Part shown: positions 56,522-64,000 of the stretch, piece after piece
How positions within the stretch are numbered: the stretch's first letter is position 1
Layout of the letters: every line of letters begins with the position of its first letter
Source of the DNA: Limnanthes douglasii subsp. nivea
Taxonomy: Eukaryota > Streptophyta > Magnoliopsida > Brassicales > Limnanthaceae
Length of the DNA: 64,000 bases
NCBI GenBank assembly: GCA_036936605.1
Contig: JAUPFV010000001.1
Location: 154,227,187 to 154,291,186, forward strand
Reading direction: 5' to 3'
Notes under the pieces: generated by a model
Told to the model about the DNA's origin: nothing
The model's database searches: none
The model's input: the letters and a program-made list of their open reading frames with translations, nothing else
Position numbers and translations under genes: made by a program

Positions 56522-57545
56522 AGATGTAAAAAGAATATTGGTTTTCGTTATGATTGGTGAAGAAAAAAGTGGAGTCCATCTAGAGTTTTAGACCCGAGCC
56601 AAAGATCAAAGTTCCCCTTTAACCCTAAAATATAAGCTTCATTATATTGCAGTGATGATGGGCTTGTGGGCCTAATGGACCTAATGGCCTTGTGGGCTTG
56701 TTGCGCATGTTGGACTGTTGGGCCTTCAAGACCTGTTAGTCTCGATAATTAGTCCACCAGTTTGACTCGCGGGTCGAATAAATTCTACCCTCACCAATGA
56801 TGACTCCACCGATAATTACAAAACTCTATATTTTTTTTCTCATTCCAGATAACGGAGAGCTAAATTATTCCTCTACTCTCATAAGTCAGGATATCCTTAG
56901 GAAATTGTAACCAATATTGATAAAGCACCAGATCGGACCTTAGTTTGTAATGGCAATTTAACTCTCACCTTAGTATGTTTTTATGTTTAACTTTTTGCCT
57001 CCAAACTTATAATATGTAATGAAAAGCTTAAACCAACCCAGTAAGTTTTATGTGTGTTTATTTAATTTTTGTTGGGTGATATGTGATAAGCTCAGAAATA
57101 TTCAAAGGACATATCAGACTAAAAACCAGTATTCATTTTTGGTTATTTCTTTTTATTATTTTTTTGTAATAATTTATTTAGATTTATTTTTATTATTATT
57201 TATGGGCCATATGAGTTTTTGAACTTTGGGATTGGCCCATGAAGTTGGTTCGACCCATTAAGCTAAAGTTTAGCATGTAAATAGTTTATGAGAAAGCATT
57301 AATGACAAATGAATCATTTAAGGAAAAGTCAAAATTTTTTCACTCTAAATATTAACTGGAGGAGCTCAATTATTTCTCTGTTTTATACCTAAAATTAATT
57401 TTTTTTTTACTTTAGAAAAAAACCTTTCGAGTAATATTTATCCACGCCAAATTGACGACCACAATGAGAGGTCCATTTAAATGTACCCGTATAACAAAAT
57501 CCTAAACATAACAAGCAAAAGTTCATCTTCGAAACCCTCCGAAGA
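56522..57545. other. Non-coding; possible 5' leader of Tat element 2
   Basis: 56,650-56,730 repeats GGGCCTAATGG and TGTGGGCTTG. No LTR limits were found. The ORF at 57,019-57,222 is AT-rich and hydrophobic without family resemblance. Gag-like coding begins at 57,546. Confidence 0.4.
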
Positions 57546-60500
57546 ATGAATTCTGAGATGCATACATATCTTACTCTTGAAAAAGAGGGATTCAGGATCG
57601 AAGAATCAGTCCAAACACCTCATATGAATGATAAAAATCAAGAAAGGCTTCTCATACAAGAGGAGAGAGATCAACTACGAGGGGAAATTATCGCATTAAG
57701 ATCTCAAAGAGAATCTGAGTTGAATTTTAAAAGTAAGGTTCAAAGAGAAAGTCAAAAATCCAATGGGCAAGAGGGCAATCTCTATAGCCCAATGAAACAT
57801 CGAACTTTAAAAAACAACGTATAAGCAAATATTTTATTAGCTCTTCGGATCCAATGAAGACTCAACCTTTGAATTGGAATAATATAATCTTCTTCGAGAA
57901 ATGATCACTGTCATAAAAAGATAAAGAGTCACCATGACAAGTGTTGGCCACACAAATATTCGAACCGACTTCACAATAAGCAAGATTCTTCGGGTAAAAA
58001 GAAGTACTAAAAGAATAAAGAGAAGAAAAAAGAGTGCCATGATAAAGTAAATGGATCTGGAGATCACAGTTTATACCATCTAGTGACTAATCAATTTGCC
58101 AAGAAATCCGAACCAGGTATCTTTGCTACCTCCAACGAAGACCACCAGTTTAGCCAAGGGCATAATTGGAGGCAACCCCATTTGTCTCCCAAAATTCTAT
58201 CCAGTCATTTGCCTAGAAGGTTTGATATATACAAGATGGAAAAGTTTGATGAAAGCGAAGATCTGGATAATCAGCTTGAGTAGTTCAACAAATTTAATGA
58301 TAAATTTTGATGATGATAAGTTGTTGTGCAAGGTTTTTTCTTAAACCTTTAAATAAAGTGCCTTAAAGTGATATAATTGACTTCCGCACGGGTCAATAAA
58401 AAACTTTGACATATTTTGGATGACTTTCCGAAGATAATTTGTGGGAAGTAAAGGACTTATAGGACATAGAGATACAGTAATCCACTTTCAACAGTTCACT
58501 GATGATACCTTAAAAGAATATACCAAGCACTTTGTTGAAATTAAAGATGGTTTGCTAGACTGCTTCAAACAAGTAGCCATAACCGCTTTTAAATATGAGA
58601 TTTTACTAGAGGAGTTAGCTGAAATGTTTACCTGGAAAGAAGATTTGACATAGGGAGGTTTATTGAACTAAATTGGGAAACAAATTACAGTGGAAGAAAC
58701 AAAAGGACTGAAGTAGCCCAATTAGTTTAGGGCTAATTAGCATCCCAAAGGACAACAATGTAGGCCTAGAGGGAATCAGTGGGTTCGGCCTAATTATTTC
58801 ATAGAGTTAACAAAAAATCTTGCAACCGTTTATGAAAATTGTAGAAGTTTGTGCAATTTTGTAGTCCACCACCTATTTAGAATCATAGAGAGAATCAGAA
58901 CACCACATTTTGTAAGTATCATAATGATATGGGGCATGATACCAAGAATGACTTTGCTTTAAATCAAGATATCCAAACTCTAATTAAAAATGGAAATTGA
59001 CCACTTTTGTCAAAGTACAACTGGGAATCTGATCAACCCCAAACACGAGTGGGGCTCAAGCAGGGAAAACTAATGTTCAAATAGAAGTTATAGATGCGAC
59101 ACCTAAATAAAAAAATAGAATGGTGATTACCGAACAATATAAAGAGTTTGATGAGTATTCAAAATATTTAGATCCCGATCCGGATCTTAGTCGGATAAAT
59201 ATAATATGTTAAAAAGGAAATGTCTCCAAATTATGTCAAGTTTTTGAATCATTGACCATTTTCAGGGGGTTACTGTGACAGCTCCCTCGAGTTTCTCTAA
59301 AAAATACATATAATCATCTTGACTACACAATTAGAGGGAAAGATTTCTACGTATTTTTAGCAGAATCAGGCCCCGATTATTGTGTTCGACGAGGATGATT
59401 TGAGAAATATCGTTGGGCCACATTAGGGTGATGTGGCGATTGGAGCTACAATTGAGGGAATAGATTTTTGAAGAATTTTGATTGGCATTGGCAACTTAGC
59501 TAAGATTATGTTTTTATCTACTTGCAAGTTGATAAAAAAACCCATCCATTATTCTCAATCAAATAGAACCGTAACGGGATTTACAGGAAATTCCGCTAAT
59601 ATGGTTGGGGAATTCGAAGGAGAAACTATACTTGGAAAATGACTGTTTAAGAAGATTATGAGAGTATTTTTTGTGGAGGTTGACTGTCTAACTCCTTACA
59701 ATTCCATATTTGGTAGATCTTAACTATCAATGATGCATGTTGTCCCTTCAATAGTTCACCAATTCTTAAAATACGGGGTCGGAGGCCAGGTGAGAGTTGT
59801 TTGAAGTAACCAAAAGGTAACTAGAGAATATTATGTTATCGCCCTTGCCCCAAAGGCATTGGATAATATGGAAGCTAAGAAGGAATAACAATTACTAGAT
59901 TCATCTTTTTATTCAAATAAGATAGATGATCCAAGAGAGATTCATAGTGCAGTTATTTCGGTTGAAGAGACAAATGGCGAATGTGCATTGATTTTGAATC
60001 TGGATGTTCTTTTTCTTTGTCCCCAGATAGATCAGTTAATCGACTATACTTATGGCAATAATTTGTATATTTCATGGATGTATTTGCTGGGTACAATCAA
60101 ATATATATATATATATATATATGGATCTGAAGGATCAAGATCGCATTATATTCATCGCAGGTAGGGGTTGCATTGTTATAAGGTAATGCCTTTCGGCTTA
60201 AAAATGTTAGGGCTTCTTACCAGGATCTAGTGAATAAAGCTTTTGCCAACCAGATTGGTATAAATGTTGAGGTTTATATCGATGATATGCTGATAAATGT
60301 TTTGGAGGATTATGATCACTTACTTGATCTCAAATAAACTTTCACTAAGTTATAAACTATCAAGTTGAAGTTAAATCCGGAGAAATGCATATTCGGGGTA
60401 CGATCCGGAATATTCTTTGGGTATATTGTAAGTGAGATAATGATTCAAGCCGACCTAGTACAACTAAATGCATTACTAGCTATGGACCCTCCCCGATCCA

Positions 60501-62840
60501 CCAAAGAGGTCCATATATTGACTGAAAGGCTGGTTGTATTGAACAACTTTATATCCAAGTCATCAAAAAAAAAGTGCATCATTTTTTCAAGTTTTAAGGA
60601 ATGCGAATGATATTAATTGGTCTCCAAATTGTGTTGAGGAATTTCATAAGATCAAGAAGCATTTTTCTTCACCTAAAACCTTATTCAAACCGGTGATGGG
60701 AACAATTATTTACATTTATTTAGCAGTATCTGACTATGTCATAAGTGCAGTTTTGGTTTGGGAAGTTTACAATTACCCTTATCCCGTTCATTATGTTAGC
60801 AAAATTTTATTAAATGCTGAAAAAGATATCTAAAGATGGAAAAGTTATCATTAGCTCTTGTGATAACAACCAGAATAATTAAACCATATTTTCAAGCATA
60901 TTCTACTATTGTTCGAACCTTTTTCCCACCTAAAAATATATTGCAAAAGCCATATGTATCGATTCGAATGACCAAATGGTCTGTGGAGTTAGAGGATTAT
61001 GACTTTAGTTTAGTTCATCGAACAAGTTGTAGCAAATTTTGTGGTCGAATTTCATTTGAAACAACCACATGTGGAATCTATTATAAAAAATCCTATAAAA
61101 GAATGTGTAATTTGAACATATAAAGGATCTAGTATGTTGGATTGTGGAGCAGGAATTTACTTATTATCTCCTTTTAGAGATTCAATATACCAAACAATAA
61201 GTCATAGTTTCAAGGCATCAAACAATGAAGCTGATTATGAGGAAGAAATAGCTGAGCTAAGGTGTGCCCAAATATGTGGTGCCAAAATATTCTGATTAAT
61301 AAGTGGCTCACAATCATGCTCGAAACCAAGAGCTGAATACAAAGATATGTCAATGGCTGAAAATGCGATAGTTGATTACTTAACTACTATTGCATACTCA
61401 AAAGCGTATCCCTAGATTCTGATACAAGAGTTCTCTTTGATAGTAACAGGCCTTAAAGTGGGGACAACTACTGAGGAAAATTTCTAAGCATCCACAGTAA
61501 CAAACCAGGATTAAAGGCATGGGATCAAAGAGTTTATTACTAAGGGAAGTCTATCCGTTGGCAAAGTATTAGCTAAGAAGTTGAAGTTTAGAGCACATGG
61601 CATTTTAGTTTTAAAGGAGTGTCCGCTATAAAAAAAATCTTTTAACAGACCTCTATTATAATTCCTTGGATATGATGAGTCCCATATAATTTTGTCCAAA
61701 TTACATGATGAAGAAGGCTTCCCACTGTGGCTATAAATATCTAACCAGTAGAGTTTTATCGACTGGATATTATTAGCCTTCCATCATGGTATATGCTAAA
61801 TAATTAATTAAACAATGTGATCCATGTCAAAGGTTTGGAAATGCAATACATGTGCTGATAGTCCCAATAGAATCGATATCCAAAGCGATACCATTTGATA
61901 GATAAGGGGGTTGAATATATCCATTCCCCTACCAAAGCGATACCATTTGATAGATAAGCGATACCAAAGCGATACCATTTGATAGATAACAGGCCCCTAC
62001 CAATGGCATCAAGAGGTTGTCGAACTATTATGCTAGTGTTGAATATATCTCTAAGTGGGTGGAAGCTGCACCTCTCTCTGGAACCACCTCTAAAGAAGTG
62101 ATCAGGTTTATCATTTCTAATATATGTTGTAGATTTTGGATCCCTATAAGCTTTACAACAAATAATGGCCCCCAGTTTGAAAATAGAGACATGCAATTGT
62201 TTTGTACTTCAAGAGGAATTCAACATTATTTTTCTTCACCCTTGCACCCTCAAGCCAATGGGAAAACAAAGGTTGTTAACATAACTATTATGATGGGTAT
62301 AAAAGAAAATTTGAAATGATGGCAGGAAAATAACCAAATTACTTGCAAGAAGTATTGTGGGCTTACCGATTACCCCCTAAACTGCCACTCAAGAATCTCA
62401 TTTTGCTTTGGTCTATATGATCGATGCGGTAATACCAATTGAATCTACCCTCGCCTCATTCCAAATTCAAAACTACTATAAATACATAATGATACACACA
62501 TAAGAGCTGAATGAGCTTTTGTTGAGGAAACAAATCAAAGATCAATTAAGAATTTCAAATTAATAAGGATTAATGAGAAGCAAGTACACATCTAAAATTT
62601 TAAGAAGAGAGTTCGAATTAGGGACAAGGTATTAAGGAAATTATTGTTACATACCAAATACAAAAATATAGAAAAACTAGCACCAAATTAGGAAGGGTCA
62701 TATATTGTGAGTGAAAGGGTTAAGCTTGGAACGTATCGACTAATTCATAAAGAAATAGTTTTCTAAGGTACCCATGGAATGTTGAACATTTAAGGCTTTA
62801 ACTTGAATTAGGGACAAGGTATTAAGGCTTTAACTTGAAT
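57546..62840 (+). pseudogene. Gag-pol of Tat element 2 (heavily degraded)
   Basis: Gag: coiled coil RLLIQEERDQLRGEIIALRS (57,546-57,824), FDESEDLDNQLE, then DTLKEYTKHFVEIKDGLL (58,441-58,653) and CKYHNDMGHDTKNDFALNQD (~58,917). The protease active site is eroded, but TVTGFTGNSANMVGEFEG and YNSIFGRS follow (59,570-59,720). RT: VEVYIDDMLINVLED (~60,270) and MKLNPEKCIFGVRSGIFFGY (60,365-60,610). RNase H: EKLSLALVITTRIIKPYFQA (60,836). Archaeal RNase H: SNNEADYEEEIAELR (~61,220). Integrase: VEYISKWVEAAPLSGTTSKE (62,035), SFTTNNGPQFENRDMQLFCT (second Asp of the DDE replaced by Asn), HPQANGKTKVVNITI (Glu replaced). Matches element 1 segment by segment. Not functional. Confidence 0.88.
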
Positions 62841-62984
62841 AGTTTTTCCTACCCTGGTGGCGTGGAGAGGTTTTAATAAGGTGTCAGAGTCATTTTTAAA
62901 TCTATCGCAGTTGTCTTAAATGATACTTATGTTGTTTTGCGTACTTATGTTATTTTGTATGCTCATAATGGATTACTTTCGAAT

Positions 62985-63500
62985 GTAAAAAGTGTATGTT
63001 TTATATGCATTTGAATGGATAACATTTGAATGGTCAAAGTGTATGTTTTATATGCCTTCGAATGGATTAACTTCGAATGGTCAAAGTGTTTGTTATATAT
63101 GCCTTTGAATGGACTACTTTCGAATGCTCAAAGTGTATGTTATATATGACTTTGAATGGATTGCCTTCAAATAGATTTCCTTCGAATGGACAACGTGTAT
63201 ATTTTATATGCATTTGAATGGATAACCTTTGAATGGTCAAAGTGTATCTTTTATATGCCTTCAAATGGATAACCTTTGAATGGTCAAAGTGTATGTTTTA
63301 TATGCCTTTGAATGGATTACCTTCGAATGCTCAAAGTGTATGTTTTATATACCTTTGAATGGATTGCCTTCAAATAGATTTACAAAATGTATGTTTTACA
63401 TGCGTTCTAATGGATTATCTTTGAATGGTCAAAGTGTTTGTTTTATATACCTTCAAATGGTCAAAGTATTTATTTTATATGCCTTCGAATGCTTGAAATA
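62985..63500. repeat. 47-bp tandem repeats in the 3' UTR of Tat element 2
   Basis: TCAAAGTGTATGTTTTATAT followed by GCCTTCGAATGG repeats. TCAAAG starts at 63,034, 63,081, 63,128, then 63,237, 63,284, 63,331 and 63,429. The common step is 47 bp; other steps are variants. Same location, relative to pol, as the unrelated 89-bp repeats of element 1. Confidence 0.9.
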
Positions 63501-63666
63501 AATGCAAAATTAATTAAATCAAAATTAATTTTCATTAACCGATGCAGGTAAAAAATGCTAAGGGCTTATGAAAAAATTAGACTAAGCATTACAAAATGAC
63601 TTGGACAAATCATGGGTTTGGTGGAATCCGGTCAAGATAACAAAATGCCTTACATGAGTTAAGGGC

Positions 63667-64000
63667 TTAAACACCAAAAAAAAGTTCATTGGACTCTGGA
63701 CTCGTCCCCGTCGGTACTTTCTTCTTCCGAGCTCCCACTTTCAGAGTCCCGTGCATTACTTTCCTTAGAACCATCACCACTGAATCCATAGATATACCCA
63801 ACTGATCAGCTATATGCATATCATTGGGCCATAATATTTGTGGAACCAACTTCCACAAATACCCAATGACTAATGTAGGCAATGCCTTATGAAAATCCAA
63901 AACTATATCGTATTTAATTGAAGCATCCCGTTTGTCTATGGATTTTTGAGTAATGTAATCTCTCTGGAACTGGAAGCTTGTAACCCATCATAGGTAGCTT
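63667..64000 (-). pseudogene. C-terminal part of the antisense ORF of Tat element 2
   Basis: Minus strand: DFHKALPTLVIGYLWKLVPQ, ILWPNDMHIADQLGISMDSV, an Arg/Lys run and ESNELFFGV before TGA/TAA at 63,667. The wording parallels the end of the element-1 ORF (TFHHRFPDLPLGSMWLDVPE). Frame probably continues past the window edge. Together with element 1 it shows that the convergent ORF is a fixed part of this lineage. Function unknown. Confidence 0.6.

Larger units (their letters stand above)
57546..64000 (+). mobile_element. Tat-lineage Ty3/gypsy retrotransposon 2 (old, runs off the window)
   Basis: Plus-strand gag, protease, RT, RNase H, archaeal-type RNase H and integrase remnants in order, then 47-bp tandem repeats, then the C-terminal end of a convergent minus-strand ORF (63,667-63,900). 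It has the same design as element 1 in opposite orientation, with far more stops and frameshifts, so it is the older insertion. Confidence 0.85.

Noticed and set aside
1..64000. tRNA, rRNA or miRNA genes
   Set aside because: None recognised; the only RNA-like foldback is the NPF inverted duplication, reported as a repeat and possible siRNA source.

Overview
The window is eudicot nuclear DNA, probably from a Brassicaceae-like plant. It is AT-rich, genes have introns, and almost all of it is decayed and nested transposable elements. The calls rest on reading and translation by eye; no database search was possible. Few reading frames are intact; the only complete-looking small gene is at 46,766-47,074 (minus).

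Layout. 1-5,795 is a block that recurs at 17,795-26,372. It carries a Mutator-like element (MULE), here family A, with ~0.7-kb terminal inverted repeats: copy A1 at 1,009-4,419, A2 at 18,668-21,470, A3 at 21,825-25,263. 5,800-12,800 holds a longer family-A relative (A-prime): the C-terminus of a MuDR-type transposase (plus), a small acidic ORF (minus), and a minus-strand gene with a DUF1985-like N-terminus, an acidic/coiled-coil middle and a Ulp1 (C48) protease-like C-terminus. A LINE (12,843-~17,340, minus) lies inside its first exon. 26,404-28,273 is a host NPF (NRT1/PTR) transporter pseudogene with its own promoter and an inverted duplication of its 3' end. 28.3-36.6 kb is AT-rich DNA with a 5'-truncated LINE, an unrecognised host gene fragment and a complete 996-bp TRIM retrotransposon. 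36.8-45.3 kb is a Tat-lineage Ty3/gypsy element (minus) with a convergent extra ORF. 45.3-~55.1 kb is a second MULE relative (family B) with a SANT-like small gene and its own DUF1985-like/Ulp1 gene. 56.3 kb has an F-box fragment. 57.5-64.0 kb is a second, older Tat element (plus).

Main biological point. Families A and B encode homologous proteins of the class linked to VANC anti-silencing factors of VANDAL MULEs (DUF1985 and Ulp1 domains). Each is packed with its own short dispersed motif: TAGATGCGAAAC in A; ACGCGAGATG alternating with ACGCTAGATG in B. In the best-ordered arrays both are spaced at about 52 bp, close to five DNA helical turns. This looks like two diverged protein/target-motif systems in one window, sharing spacing but not sequence. 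Both DUF1985/Ulp1 genes also carry Asn where Ulp1 proteases have the catalytic Asp.
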